DNA of 64,000 bases from Vineibacter terrae. GTDB lineage: Bacteria > Pseudomonadota > Alphaproteobacteria > Reyranellales > Reyranellaceae. Location of the stretch: the NCBI RefSeq assembly GCF_008039615.1, contig NZ_VDUZ01000022.1, forward strand, positions 62,001-126,000, read 5' to 3'. This document shows, in pieces, positions 16,094 to 25,067 of this stretch (its first letter is position 1; each line of letters starts with the position of its first letter). The position numbers and the translations under genes are program-made. The notes beneath the pieces were generated by a model, which saw nothing but the letters and a program-made list of their open reading frames with translations, searched no databases and was not told where the DNA came from.

Positions 16094-17076
16094 GCACAGC
16101 GAAGATCTGCATCGTCGGGGCCGGCGCGGTCGGTGGCCTGCTGGCGGTCAAGATGGGGCAGGGTGTGGCATCCGTGAGCGTGCTGGCGCGCGGTGATCAT
16201 CTCGACCGGATCGCCGCGGACGGGTTGACCCTGATCGACGGCGAGCAGCGGTCGGTCGCCCGCCTGGCCGCATCAGACGATGCCGGCAAGCTGGGACGTC
16301 AGGACATCGTGATCGTGGCCCTGAAGGCGCAGGGGCTGGTGGCAGCCGCGCCGTCGCTGGCGCCGCTGGTCGGGCCCGACACGATCATCGTGCCGATGAT
16401 GAACGGCGTGCCCTGGTGGTTCTTCAACGGCTTCGGCGGCCGCCTGTCAGGCGGCACGCTGCAGACCGTAGATCCTGGCGGGGTGATCTCGCGGGTCCTG
16501 CCGCCGGCGCAGGTGGTGGGCGCCGTGGTGCACCTGTCGTCGGCCGTCGCCGGTCCGGGCATCATCCGGCGCGGACGCGGCAACCTGCTGCTGCTGGGCG
16601 ATCCTTCCGGGACCGAGACCCCGCGCCTGCGCCGGGTCGAGGACCTGCTGGCGGGTGCCGGCTTCGAGGCGCGTGCGACCGGCGAGATCCAGCGCGAGGT
16701 CTGGCTGAAGCTGTGGGGCAACATGAACATGAACCCGATCAGCGCGCTCACGCATTCGACGGCCGACGTGATCATGGATGATGCGCTGACCGCCGAGCTG
16801 GTGCGGCGCATGATGGAGGAAGCGGCCGAGGTCGGGCAGGCCATGGGCATCACCATGAACATGACCATCGACCAGCGCTTCGCCGTGACCCGCGAGCTGG
16901 GCGCGTTCAAGACCTCGATGCTGCAGGACCTGGAAGCCTGCCGCGGGCTCGAGATCGACGCCATCCTCGCGGCGCCGATCGAGATCGGCGACCGGCTGGG
17001 CATCGCCATGCCGTACTCGAAGGCCGTGCTGGGCCTCGTGCGCCAGCGCGCGCGCAACGCCGGGCTCTACGGCTGA
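16090..17076 (+). CDS. Ketopantoate reductase (ApbA/PanE)-family dehydrogenase
   Basis: 328 residues. Rossmann motif IVGAGAVGGLLA (about 8-19), ARGDHLDRI, the KAQ segment (IVALKAQGLV) and MMNGVPWW match PanE-like proteins. The conserved catalytic Lys/Asn region reads EVWLKLWGNMNMNPISALT (near 210-228). At 328 residues it is slightly long, and such paralogues in catabolic regions often reduce other 2-oxo acids, so I would not call it panE. It starts inside the 4-nt overlap with the leader ORF at 16040. A degenerate family-1 palindrome follows the stop codon. Confidence 0.87.
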   Translation: MSTAKICIVGAGAVGGLLAVKMGQGVASVSVLARGDHLDRIAADGLTLIDGEQRSVARLAASDDAGKLGRQDIVIVALKAQGLVAAAPSLAPLVGPDTIIVPMMNGVPWWFFNGFGGRLSGGTLQTVDPGGVISRVLPPAQVVGAVVHLSSAVAGPGIIRRGRGNLLLLGDPSGTETPRLRRVEDLLAGAGFEARATGEIQREVWLKLWGNMNMNPISALTHSTADVIMDDALTAELVRRMMEEAAEVGQAMGITMNMTIDQRFAVTRELGAFKTSMLQDLEACRGLEIDAILAAPIEIGDRLGIAMPYSKAVLGLVRQRARNAGLYG

Positions 17077-17090
17077 CCGTCTTTGTCGCT

Positions 17091-17169
17091 GTCATCCCGA
17101 GCGCAGCAGGGTCTTCTGAGAATCGCGACGACATCCGCAAAAGGTATCCCTCGCTGCGATCGGGACGGC
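17091..17169. repeat. Dispersed palindrome, family 1 (copy 2, degenerate)
   Basis: Begins GTCATCCCGAGCGCAGC and ends TATCCCTCGCTGCGATCGGGA. The central part has diverged. It separates the convergent reductase and sugar-binding protein genes. Confidence 0.8.
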
Positions 17170-17192
17170 TGATGCTTCCGGAAGGAAAGCCC

Positions 17193-18140
17193 TCAATCGT
17201 AAAGCACGGCCTTGATGTCGGGCTGGTCGATGTTCGTCTTGTCGTAATAGTAGAAGCCGGTGTCGATGACCTTCTCGACCGGCTGGCCCTTGATCGCCTT
17301 CAATGCCGCCTCGACCGTCTTGTAGCCGATGCCGATCGGGTTCTGGGTGATGGCGCCGGCCATGCGCCCGTCGCGGATCGCCTGCTTCTGCGGCGCCCCC
17401 GAGTCGTAGCCGATCACCACCAGCTTGCGATTGAGCTCCTTGACGGCGTTGATGACGCCGATCGCCGATCCCTCGTTGGCGCCGAACATGCCCTTGAGAT
17501 CCTGGTGCGCCTGCAGGATCGCCTTGGCGATCTCGGTCGATTTGAGGTGGTCGCCGCCGCCATACTCGGTGGCCACGATCCGGATCTTGGGATGGCTGCT
17601 CTTGATGCGATTGACGAAGCCGTCGCGCCGGTCGATGCCGGTTCGGCTGGTCTGGTCGTGCACCAGCAGCGCCACCTTGCCCTCGCCGCCGACGAGGCCG
17701 GCCATCTTGTCGGCCGCCAGCGCCGCGGCGGCCAGGTTGTTGGTCGCGGCCGTGGCCACGGGAATGTCGCTGTCGACACCGGAGTCGAAGGCGATGACCG
17801 GAATCCTGGCCTGCTGTGCCTGGCGCAGCAGCGGAATGGCCGCCTGGCTGTCCAGCGCCGCAAAGCCGATCGCGGCCGGCTTCTTGGCCAGGGCTGCGGC
17901 GAGCATGTCGATCTGGCGATCGACCTGCGATTCCGAATCCGGTCCCTCGAACGTGACCCGCACGCTGAGCTCGGCCGCGGCCTTGTCGGCGCCGGCCTTG
18001 ACGGCTTGCCAGAACTGATGCTGGAAGCCCTTGGAGATCAGCGCGACGTAGGGCTTGTCCTGGGCGCTGGCGATCATCGCGCCCGGTCCCGACACGGCAG
18101 CGACGCTCAGGCCGCCCAGGATGATGCGTCTGGTGAGCAT
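17193..18140 (-). CDS. Periplasmic sugar-binding protein of an RbsB-type ABC importer
   Basis: 315 residues. N-terminal signal (RRIILGGLSVAAVSGPGAMIASAQ region), then the type I periplasmic-binding fold: YVALISKGFQHQFWQAVKAG, PAAIGFAALDS, IPVIAFDSGVDSD, MFGANEGSAIGV and VIGYDSGAPQKQAIRDG. This matches RbsB-like monosaccharide or autoinducer binding proteins. TGGAGGTAAC precedes the ATG at 18140. Last gene of a leftward ATPase-permease-receptor operon. The nearby gnd/gntK make a hexose or sugar acid plausible, but the ligand is not determined. Confidence 0.92.
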   Translation of the reverse strand: MLTRRIILGGLSVAAVSGPGAMIASAQDKPYVALISKGFQHQFWQAVKAGADKAAAELSVRVTFEGPDSESQVDRQIDMLAAALAKKPAAIGFAALDSQAAIPLLRQAQQARIPVIAFDSGVDSDIPVATAATNNLAAAALAADKMAGLVGGEGKVALLVHDQTSRTGIDRRDGFVNRIKSSHPKIRIVATEYGGGDHLKSTEIAKAILQAHQDLKGMFGANEGSAIGVINAVKELNRKLVVIGYDSGAPQKQAIRDGRMAGAITQNPIGIGYKTVEAALKAIKGQPVEKVIDTGFYYYDKTNIDQPDIKAVLYD

Positions 18141-18213
18141 GTTACCTCCATCGGATCGTTGCCTGCCGGAGCGCTGGCGCGCTCTTCTTGGTCTTGGCGC
18201 GGCGGCACCAGGA

Positions 18214-19212
18214 CTACGCTTTGCCGCGGCGCAGGATATCGATGTACACCGCCAGGATGATGATCGAGCCGGTGACCACGAACTGCCACTCCTGCGGCAC
18301 CGACAACAGGCGCAGGCCGAAGGCCAGCACGCTCATGATGAGGGCGCCGATCAGGGTGCCGACGATCGTGCCGCGGCCGCCGCTCAGCGACGTGCCGCCG
18401 ATCACCACGGCAGCGATGGCGTCCAGCTCGTAGCCCTGGCCCAGCGCCGGCTGCGCCGAGTTCAATCGCGAGGCGATCAGCAGGCCGGCGATGCCGCAGA
18501 TGCCGCCGGCCAGCGCATAGACCGCCATCTTCCAGCGATCGGTGTTGACGCCGGACAGGCGCACCGCTTCCTCGTTGGAGCCGAGCGCGAAGGTGTAGCG
18601 GCCCAGGACGGTGCGCTGCAGGATGAAGCTGGCCATGATGGCCACCAGGAACAGGATCAGCACGCCATTGGGGATCGGCAGAGCCGGAAGCACCAAGCCG
18701 ACCAGCGATCCCTGCGCGATCTCGGTGAAGCCCGGCGTGTTGTTGAAATAGATCGGGCGCGTGCCGGAGATCACCAGCGCCAGGCCCTTGAGCGCGAGCA
18801 TCATGCCCAGGGTCGCGATGAAGGGCGGGATCCTCAGCTTGGCGACGCAGGTGCCCGAGGTCAGCCCTGCCAGGCTGCCGGCCGCGATCGCGGCCAGCAC
18901 GCCCAGGCCCAGCGGCAGGCCCCAGTATGTCAGGACTACGCCGGCGATCACGGCGCAGAACGTCATCAGCGTTCCGACCGACAAGTCGATGCCGCCGGTT
19001 ATGATCACCAGCGTTGCCGCGATCGCCAGCACGCCGTTGACCGAGGTCGACTGCAGGATGGCGATCACGTTGCCGGCGCTCAGGAAGTCCGGTGCGGCAA
19101 GGCTGAAGATGACGATCAGCGCGATCAGGCTGGAGAACGCCAGCAGGCGATGCCGTGCGCCCGACAATCGACTGCCCGCCAAAAGGACCTGCTTGGGCAT
19201 CGCCATTGTCAT
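18214..19212 (-). CDS. Sugar ABC importer permease, RbsC type
   Basis: 332 residues, about eight to ten hydrophobic segments. Family signatures: [16 protein letters not shown] (about 65-80), the [13 protein letters not shown] segment and [19 protein letters not shown], all characteristic of BPD_transp_2 permeases for ribose or xylose. Its ATG overlaps the stop codon of the ATPase gene by 4 nt (ATGA), so it is translationally coupled. Works with the receptor (17193) and ATPase (19209). Confidence 0.95.
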   Translation of the reverse strand: MTMAMPKQVLLAGSRLSGARHRLLAFSSLIALIVIFSLAAPDFLSAGNVIAILQSTSVNGVLAIAATLVIITGGIDLSVGTLMTFCAVIAGVVLTYWGLPLGLGVLAAIAAGSLAGLTSGTCVAKLRIPPFIATLGMMLALKGLALVISGTRPIYFNNTPGFTEIAQGSLVGLVLPALPIPNGVLILFLVAIMASFILQRTVLGRYTFALGSNEEAVRLSGVNTDRWKMAVYALAGGICGIAGLLIASRLNSAQPALGQGYELDAIAAVVIGGTSLSGGRGTIVGTLIGALIMSVLAFGLRLLSVPQEWQFVVTGSIIILAVYIDILRRGKA

Positions 19213-20762
19213 GCCGTTGCCTCGGCCATGGGTCTTGCGCCCGCTCCGGCATCACCTTGCACGCCGTTGGCATCGCGCTGCGTGGCCAGCCGCATGATCT
19301 CCTCCTGGGATGCGCCGCCGGGCAGGATGCCGGTCAGCCGGCCCTCGCACATGACGGCGATCCGGTGGCTCAGGCGCAGGATCTCCGGCAGCTCGGATGA
19401 GATCATGATGATGGCGCGTCCCTCCTGGGCGAGGTCGGCCAGGAGCCGGTAGATCTCGCTCTTGGCGCCGACATCGATGCCGCGAGTCGGCTCGTCGAAG
19501 ATCAGGACCTGGCAATCGCGCAGCAGCCACTTGGCGATCACCAATTTTTGCTGGTTGCCACCGGAAAGCAGGCGCGCTTCCTGCCGGTCCGATGGTGTCC
19601 TGATGCCGAGCTGACCGATGTAGCGCACTGCGGCATCGCGCATGGCGCCTTCCTTCAGCAGTCCGCCGAAGCCGGTGAAGCGGCCGAGGCAGGCCAGGGC
19701 GACGTTGTTGCGCACGTCCATGCCGGTGGCCAACCCGAACTGCTTGCGGTCTTCGGACAGGTAGCCGATGCCGGCGCGCACTGCGTCCTGCGGCCTGCGG
19801 ATGGCAAGCCGGCGGCCGTTCAGCGTGATCTCGCCACGCTCCACGGGGTCGGCCCCGAAGATCGCCCGCGCGACCTCGGTGCGGCCGGCGCCCATCAGTC
19901 CGGCAAATCCCAGGATCTCGCCGCGATGCAGCGTGAAGCTCACGTCGCGTATGGCGGTCCCGCGGCGAAGGCCGCTGACCTGCAGGACGGCTGGGGCGCT
20001 GGCGACCGGCGCGGGGCCGGGATGGTCGCCGGCCAGGGACCGGCCGACCATCATCGTGATGATGGTGTCGATCGACGTGGTCGCCGCCGGCACGGTGTCG
20101 ACATAGGCGCCATCGCGCATGACCGTCACACGGTCGGCGATGCGCTGGAGCTCGTCCATCTTGTGCGAGATGTAGATGACGCCGACACCGTCAGCCTTGA
20201 GCCTGGCGATGATGGCAAAGAGCTCGTTGACCTCGGCTGCGTTCAAAGCCGCGGTCGGCTCGTCCATGATCAGCACGCGCGAGCGGTGCGAGAGGGCCTT
20301 GGTGATCTCCACCATCTGCTGGCGCGCGATGGTCAGGCTCCGAACCGGCGTGCCTGGGTCGAGCGCAAGATGCAGGCCGGCGAAGATTTCGGCGGCCTGG
20401 GCGTTGAGCCGCGCCTCGTCAAGCAGCAGGCCGAACCCCTTGCGCGGCTCGCGGCCGATGAAGATGTTCTGGGCCGCCGTCAGGTCGGGCATCAGGCTCA
20501 GCTCCTGGTGGATCATGCTGATGCCCAACGCCAGGGCCTGCGCCGGCGAGGCGATCTCGACCGGTTGTCCCTGCACCAGGATGGTGCCGCGGTCGCGCGC
20601 GTGGATGCCCGACAGGATCTTCATCAAGGTCGACTTGCCGGCACCGTTCTCGCCCATCAGGGCGTGCACCTCGCCGGCCCGCAGCTCGAACCGGGCGCCG
20701 TGCAGCGCCCGCACGCCGGGGAACGACTTGCCGATATCGCTCATCTCGACCAGGACATTCAT
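19209..20762 (-). CDS. Sugar ABC importer ATPase, RbsA type (two NBDs)
   Basis: 517 residues with two fused ATP-binding domains. NBD1 has Walker [10 protein letters not shown] (about 38-46) and Walker B with [13 protein letters not shown]2 has a degenerate Walker A region ([16 protein letters not shown]), signature [15 protein letters not shown] and [13 protein letters not shown]. This asymmetry is normal for the RbsA/MglA family. The ATG at 20762 is preferred over a GTG nine bases upstream because GAGGGG is then well placed. First gene of the operon; its promoter region holds the 18-bp palindrome at 20893. Confidence 0.95.
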   Translation of the reverse strand: MNVLVEMSDIGKSFPGVRALHGARFELRAGEVHALMGENGAGKSTLMKILSGIHARDRGTILVQGQPVEIASPAQALALGISMIHQELSLMPDLTAAQNIFIGREPRKGFGLLLDEARLNAQAAEIFAGLHLALDPGTPVRSLTIARQQMVEITKALSHRSRVLIMDEPTAALNAAEVNELFAIIARLKADGVGVIYISHKMDELQRIADRVTVMRDGAYVDTVPAATTSIDTIITMMVGRSLAGDHPGPAPVASAPAVLQVSGLRRGTAIRDVSFTLHRGEILGFAGLMGAGRTEVARAIFGADPVERGEITLNGRRLAIRRPQDAVRAGIGYLSEDRKQFGLATGMDVRNNVALACLGRFTGFGGLLKEGAMRDAAVRYIGQLGIRTPSDRQEARLLSGGNQQKLVIAKWLLRDCQVLIFDEPTRGIDVGAKSEIYRLLADLAQEGRAIIMISSELPEILRLSHRIAVMCEGRLTGILPGGASQEEIMRLATQRDANGVQGDAGAGARPMAEATA

Positions 20763-20892
20763 CCTGGGCACCCCTCATCGAGGCCGCGGGAACGAACGGG
20801 CTCGCTGCGCCGGCTCACGATTTCATCGATCGACCGCCGAGGCCAGTGTTTTGTCGGGCGAAGCGGGGATGCTGCTGATCGCCCGCACCTGA

Positions 20893-20910
20893 GGTGTTGA
20901 CGTCAACACC
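20893..20910. promoter_or_regulatory. 18-bp perfect palindrome (operator-like)
   Basis: GGTGTTGACGTCAACACC is fully self-complementary and lies between the divergent sugar-ABC operon (start 20762, leftward) and the Bug gene (start 20982, rightward). Size and symmetry fit a LacI- or GntR-type operator controlling one or both units. No regulator gene is next to it. Confidence 0.6.
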
Positions 20911-20932
20911 GAAAGGTCCTTCGCTTTGCCAA

Positions 20933-20962
20933 CACCTCTCCCCGCTCTCGCGGGGAGAGGTG
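20933..20962. repeat. Perfect 13-bp hairpin
   Basis: CACCTCTCCCCGC (20933-20945) pairs with GCGGGGAGAGGTG (20950-20962) with a TCTC loop, 19 nt before the Bug start codon. The sequence resembles the common CTCTCCCCG...CGGGGAGAG intergenic palindromes of GC-rich genomes. It could also act as a leader structure. Confidence 0.7.
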
Positions 20963-20981
20963 ATAGCCTTCGGGAGGGACC

Positions 20982-21950
20982 ATGCAACGCAGGAGAGTCC
21001 TCGCTTCCCTGACGGCCATGGCGGTCGCACCATCGGCATCGGTGCGCGCCCAGGCATGGCCCAGCAGGCCGATCACGATGTACGTCCCGTTTCCGGCCGG
21101 TGGTCCGGCCGACATGTTCGGCCGGATCCTGGCGCGCGGCATGTCGGTGCAGCTGGCGCAGCAGGTCGTGATCGAGAACAAGAGCGGGTTGGGCGGCGTC
21201 ACCGGCGTCGACGCGATCGCGAAGGCAGCCCCCGACGGCTACACCATCGGCATGAACAGCGCCGGCCCGTCCTCGATCGCGCCGTTCATCCTGCCCCGCA
21301 TGCCGTTCCAGGACCGCGAGCTGGTGCTGCTCACGCCGATCGCCCTGGTGCAGGAGGTGATCGCGGTCACGGCGAAGCTGCCGATGACGACGCTGCCTGA
21401 CCTGATCGCGCATGCCAAGGCGAATCCCGGCAAGGTGAACTACGGCTCGTCCGGCACCGGCAGCATCACTCATCTGGCGGGTGAGCTGTTCAAGACTGCA
21501 GCCGGTATCGATATCGTTCATGTGCCGTATCGGGGTGCCGCGCCGGCAGTGCAGGACCTGCTGGCAGGCCAGGTGCAGATGACGGTGCTCGACGTCTCGG
21601 TGCTGCTGCCGCATATCCGCACGGGCGCCGTGCGGGCGCTGGCCGTGACCAGCAAGATCCGCTCGTCGCTGCTGCCCGACGTGCCGACCACGGCGGAAGT
21701 TGGCCTGCCCGGCGTGCTGTCGGACAACTGGTACGGACTTGCCGCGCCTGCCGGTGTGCCCAAGGACATCCTCGACCGCATCCATGCCGCGGCCGTGGCC
21801 GTGCTCAAGACCAAGGAGGTTGTCGCGCCGATGACGGAGCAGGGTGCCGTGATCCGTCCCATGACTCCCTCTGAATACACAGCCTTTGTCCAGATCGAGC
21901 GCGAGAAATGGGCACCCGTGGTGAAGGCCAGCGGCGCCAGGATCGAATAG
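20982..21950 (+). CDS. Bug/TctC-family periplasmic solute-binding protein
   Basis: 322 residues with signal peptide (VLASLTAMAVAPSASVRAQA). Family motifs: PFPAGGPADMFGRILA, KSGLGGVTGVDAIAKAAPDG, VHVPYRGAAPAVQDLL and GLAAPAGVPKDILDRI. Second of three orphan Bug proteins in the window, again without TctAB. GGGAGGG precedes the ATG. It is followed by gnd and gntK on the same strand, so a gluconate-like ligand is possible but unproven. Confidence 0.93.
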   Translation: MQRRRVLASLTAMAVAPSASVRAQAWPSRPITMYVPFPAGGPADMFGRILARGMSVQLAQQVVIENKSGLGGVTGVDAIAKAAPDGYTIGMNSAGPSSIAPFILPRMPFQDRELVLLTPIALVQEVIAVTAKLPMTTLPDLIAHAKANPGKVNYGSSGTGSITHLAGELFKTAAGIDIVHVPYRGAAPAVQDLLAGQVQMTVLDVSVLLPHIRTGAVRALAVTSKIRSSLLPDVPTTAEVGLPGVLSDNWYGLAAPAGVPKDILDRIHAAAVAVLKTKEVVAPMTEQGAVIRPMTPSEYTAFVQIEREKWAPVVKASGARIE

Positions 21951-22041
21951 CGGCCGTGCCCATGGCGTCGTCACTTGTGGTACGTGTTCGGGACGACGGA
22001 TTCATGGCCCGGATTGCCGGGTCGCCAGGAGGATCAGCAAC

Positions 22042-22077
22042 ATGTCAGTCGGCTCGATGCATATGAGGCTGTCGTGA
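22042..22077 (+). other. 11-codon leader ORF coupled to gnd
   Basis: AGGAGG at 22027-22032 is the best ribosome-binding site of this region and serves the ATG at 22042. The peptide MSVGSMHMRLS stops at TGA 22075-22077, overlapping the GTG start of gnd (GTGA). gnd has only a weak GAGG of its own. Same design as the leader at 16040. Confidence 0.55.
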
Positions 22078-23501
22078 CCGCGCTCGGCCTGATGGGGCTG
22101 GGCGTGATGGGCGCCAACCTGGCGCGCAACCTTGCCGACCATGGCGTGCAGCTGGCGCTGTACGATCCGGCGGCGGGCGTTGCGCAGCACCTGGCGCAGG
22201 ATCTCGGCAGCGCCGGCACGGCCTGCGCCACGCCTGAAGCGCTGGTGGCGGCGTTGGCGGCGCCGCGCACCATCTTCCTGCTGGTGCCGGCCGGCGCCGC
22301 GACCGACGCCGCGATCGAGTCGCTGCTGCCGCATCTGGCCGCCGGCGACGTGATCATCGATGGCGGTAACGCCTTCTATCGTGACACGGCACGGCGTCAG
22401 GCCGCCTGCGGGGCATCGGGCGTCCATTTCCTGGGATTCGGCGTTTCGGGCGGAGCCGAGGGCGCCCGCCACGGACCCGCGATCATGGCCGGCGGCGATC
22501 GCACGGTGCTCGAGCGCCTGGCGCCGACCTTTGCCGCTATCGCCGCCAAGGCGCCGGACGGCACGCCGTGCTTCGCGCGTGTCGGCGATGGCGCGGCCGG
22601 GCATTTCGTGAAGACCGTGCACAACGGCATCGAATATGCCCACATGCAGCTCATCGCCGAGGCGTGGCAGCTGCTGCGCCGGCTGCTGCGCCTGCCGCAC
22701 GAGGAGGTCCGCGACCTGTTCGCGCGCTGGGCCCGCGGCGCGCTGTCGTCCTTCCTGATGGAGTGTGCCGTGCGGGCGCTCGACACCATGGACAAGGACG
22801 GCACGCCGCTGATCGAGCACATCGTCGACACCGCCGAGCAGAAAGGCACGGGCCAGTGGACCGCCAACGCGGCACTGGAATACGGCGTCGCCGCGCCGAG
22901 CCTGGCCGAGGCGGTGCATGCGCGCTGCCTCTCGGCCTTGAAGGACATGCGGCTGGCGATGGAGGCGTCGGTCGGGGCGCCGACGATGGCATTTGCCGGC
23001 GATGTCAAGGCGCTGGTGGCGGCCCTGGAACGGGCGCTGCTGTCAGCCAACATCACCGTGCTGGCCCAGGGCTTCGCGTTGATCCGCGCCGTCGATGCCG
23101 AGCATGGCTGGGGCGTCGACCCGGCGACCGTGGCGCGCACCTGGCGCGGCGGTTGCATCATCCGCTCGACGCTGCTGGAACCGATCGCCGAGGCCTATGC
23201 TGCCGCGCCGGATCTCGACAACCTGCTGCGTGACCGCGTGCTGTGGCGCCGCGTCACCGCCGGCGATGCCGAATGGCGCCAAGTGGTGGTGACGGCAGTC
23301 GCGCACGGCGTGCCGGTGCCGGTCTTCTCGGCGTCGCTGGCCTATGTCGACGGCCTGCGCACCGGCCGGCTGTGGGCCGACATGATCGCCGCCCAGCGCG
23401 ACATCTTCGGCCAGCACGGCTTCGCGCGCTTCGGCTCACCTGGCCGGCACCATGCCGACTGGGCGACGCTCGACCTGACGTCGCCGGCCGGCGGAAGCTG
23501 A
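22074..23501 (+). CDS. gnd: 6-phosphogluconate dehydrogenase (decarboxylating)
   Basis: 475 residues, the long Gnd form; converts 6-phosphogluconate to ribulose 5-phosphate, CO2 and NAD(P)H. NAD(P) fingerprint GLMGLGVMGANLARN at the N-terminus, substrate loop FGVSGGAEGARHGPAIMAGG (about 122-141), and catalytic K180, N184 and E187 in KTVHNGIEY. The GTG at 22074 is chosen because the Rossmann strand begins at residue 3. In-frame sequence further upstream is not homologous. It is followed two bases later by gluconokinase: together a complete gluconate-to-pentose route. Confidence 0.95.
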   Translation: MTALGLMGLGVMGANLARNLADHGVQLALYDPAAGVAQHLAQDLGSAGTACATPEALVAALAAPRTIFLLVPAGAATDAAIESLLPHLAAGDVIIDGGNAFYRDTARRQAACGASGVHFLGFGVSGGAEGARHGPAIMAGGDRTVLERLAPTFAAIAAKAPDGTPCFARVGDGAAGHFVKTVHNGIEYAHMQLIAEAWQLLRRLLRLPHEEVRDLFARWARGALSSFLMECAVRALDTMDKDGTPLIEHIVDTAEQKGTGQWTANAALEYGVAAPSLAEAVHARCLSALKDMRLAMEASVGAPTMAFAGDVKALVAALERALLSANITVLAQGFALIRAVDAEHGWGVDPATVARTWRGGCIIRSTLLEPIAEAYAAAPDLDNLLRDRVLWRRVTAGDAEWRQVVVTAVAHGVPVPVFSASLAYVDGLRTGRLWADMIAAQRDIFGQHGFARFGSPGRHHADWATLDLTSPAGGS

Positions 23502-23503
23502 GC

Positions 23504-24043
23504 ATGCTGGTCGTGGTGGTGATGGGCGTCTCGGGCTGCGGCAAGAGCACCGTCGGCCCGCGGCTCGCGACCACCCTGGATGGCGACTATGCCGAGGGCG
23601 ACACGTTCCATCCGCCCGCCAACGTGACCAAGATGAAGAGCGGCCAGGCGCTCGACGACACGGACCGCAAGCCATGGCTCGAGGCCATGGCGGCCGCCAT
23701 CGCCGATTGGTCGCGTGGGCCGCGGCCGATCGTGCTGAGCTGCTCGGCGCTGAAGCGGCGCTACCGCGACATCCTGCGCACCGGCTCGCCCGGGCTGCGG
23801 TTCGTCTACCTGGCCGGCGACAAGGCCCTGATCGCGGCGCGCTTGGCGGCGCGCAAGGGCCATTTCATGCCGGCGACCCTGCTGGACAGCCAGCTCGCAG
23901 CGCTCGAGCCGCCGGACGCCGACGAGGCCGTCACGGTGTCGATCGACCAGCCGCCCGACGCAATCGTCGCCCAGGCCGTGGCGAAGCTGAACGCAATGAC
24001 ATCGTCGTCATCCCGAGCGCAGCGAGGGATCTCCCGCGAATAG
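23504..24043 (+). CDS. gntK: Gluconokinase, with a palindrome-derived C-terminal tail
   Basis: 179 residues; phosphorylates gluconate to 6-phosphogluconate, the substrate of the preceding gnd. P-loop GVSGCGKST (8-16), DGDYAEGDTFHPPANVTKM (about 28-46), LSCSALKRRYRD (about 82-93) and GHFMPATLLDSQLAALE are GntK signatures. Normal homology ends near AVAKLNAM. The last about 13 residues (SSSSRAQRGISRE) are encoded by the family-1 palindrome beginning at 24007, which supplies the stop codon. The tail is probably unstructured and tolerated. Confidence 0.94.
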   Translation: MLVVVVMGVSGCGKSTVGPRLATTLDGDYAEGDTFHPPANVTKMKSGQALDDTDRKPWLEAMAAAIADWSRGPRPIVLSCSALKRRYRDILRTGSPGLRFVYLAGDKALIAARLAARKGHFMPATLLDSQLAALEPPDADEAVTVSIDQPPDAIVAQAVAKLNAMTSSSSRAQRGISRE

Positions 24044-24090
24044 CGCACCGTGCGTTTCCTCGCGGGAGATCCTCGCTGCGCCCGGAGTGT
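24007..24090. repeat. Dispersed palindrome, family 1 (copy 3) overlapping the gntK 3' end
   Basis: GTCATCCCGAGCGCAGCGAG to the inverted copy ending CTCGCTGCGCCCGG. Its first 37 nt are translated as the end of gntK. Confidence 0.9.
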
Positions 24091-24101
24091 GTGACTTGAT
24101 C

Positions 24102-24238
24102 CTTCCCCCGGAGGGGGAAGGTGCCCCGAGGGGGCGGATGGGGGATGCTCGAACGGATTCGTTGTTCATCGGCGACATCGAATCCGTTGCAGCATCCCCC
24201 TTCCGGCGCTTCGCGCCACCTTCCCCCTCCGGGGGAAG
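24102..24238. repeat. Dispersed palindrome, family 2 (copy 1)
   Basis: Starts CTTCCCCCGGAGGGGGAAG, continues with GGGGGCGGATGGGGGATG, and ends with the inverted form CATCCCCCTTCCGGCG...CTTCCCCCTCCGGGGGAAG. The core words and the CGAATCCGTTGCAGCATC segment recur at 63011. Lies between convergent gntK and crotonase genes, immediately beside a family-1 copy. Confidence 0.9.
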
Positions 24239-24294
24239 ATTAAGATCATAAACTCCCGAGATGACACGTGGGATTCAGGCTGACCCGATCCGCC

Positions 24295-25038
24295 TCAACG
24301 TCCCTTGAACTTCGGTGTGCGCTTTTCCTTGAAGGCGCGGGCGCCTTCCTGGCCGTCCTCGCTGTCGCGCACGCGCTGCAGGTCGACCATGGCCCGCGCC
24401 ATCAGCTCCGACGGGCCGCGCGGCAGCACCTGCTGGGTGACGAAGCGCTTGATGGTCTTGAGCACCAGGGGAGCGAAGCCGGCGAGCTCATGACCCCAGG
24501 CCACGGCTTCCTCGACATGCTTGCCGGCGGGCACGACCTTGTTGACGAGGCCGACTTCGTAGGCGCGCTGCGCCTCCATCGGCCGGCACATCATGATGAT
24601 CTCCATCGCGATCTTGTGCGGGATGCGCGCCGGCAGGCCGGAGATGATGCCACCGGTGAAGCCGAGCTTGGCCTCGGGATAGGAGAACCTGGTGGTCTCG
24701 CTGGCGATGGCGAGGTCGGCCATCATGACCACGACCATGGCGCCGCCGACGCACCAGCCCGAAGTGGCGGCGATCACCGGCTTCTCGGTCTGCACGCCCA
24801 GCGTCGGCACGCAGCGCCACAGCTCGGGCAGGTCGGTGACGTCGGCGCCGACCGAGAACGCCTTCTCGCCGGCCCCCGTGATCACGGCTACAAGCTGGCT
24901 GTCGTCGGCATCGAACTCGGCAAAACGCTCCTGCAGGTCCAGCGCCACCTGGCGGCTGATCGCGTTGCCCTTCTCCGGCCGGTTGATCGTGAAGATCGAG
25001 ACCGCGCCATCCCTCGTCACTGTCACCACATCGGCCAT
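24295..25038 (-). CDS. Enoyl-CoA hydratase/isomerase (crotonase) family protein
   Basis: 247 residues. INRPEKGNAIS near the N-terminus, oxyanion-hole element FSVGADVTDL (about 61-70), SGWCVGGAMVVVMMADLAIAS (second oxyanion Gly in the VGGAM region), PEAKLGFTGG (with a Glu at the position of the second hydratase glutamate), and C-terminal FKEKRTPKFKGR typical of crotonases. AAAGGAG precedes the ATG at 25038. The Bug gene lies upstream on the same strand (29 nt), so the two form an operon. Confidence 0.92.
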   Translation of the reverse strand: MADVVTVTRDGAVSIFTINRPEKGNAISRQVALDLQERFAEFDADDSQLVAVITGAGEKAFSVGADVTDLPELWRCVPTLGVQTEKPVIAATSGWCVGGAMVVVMMADLAIASETTRFSYPEAKLGFTGGIISGLPARIPHKIAMEIIMMCRPMEAQRAYEVGLVNKVVPAGKHVEEAVAWGHELAGFAPLVLKTIKRFVTQQVLPRGPSELMARAMVDLQRVRDSEDGQEGARAFKEKRTPKFKGR

Positions 25039-25067
25039 CGTGCTGGACTCCTTTCCGCGTCACGCTG

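Noticed and set aside
16090-17076. Authentic panE for pantothenate synthesis
   Set aside because: The fold is right, but no pan genes are nearby, and catabolic regions commonly hold ApbA-like paralogues, so the specific name is withheld.
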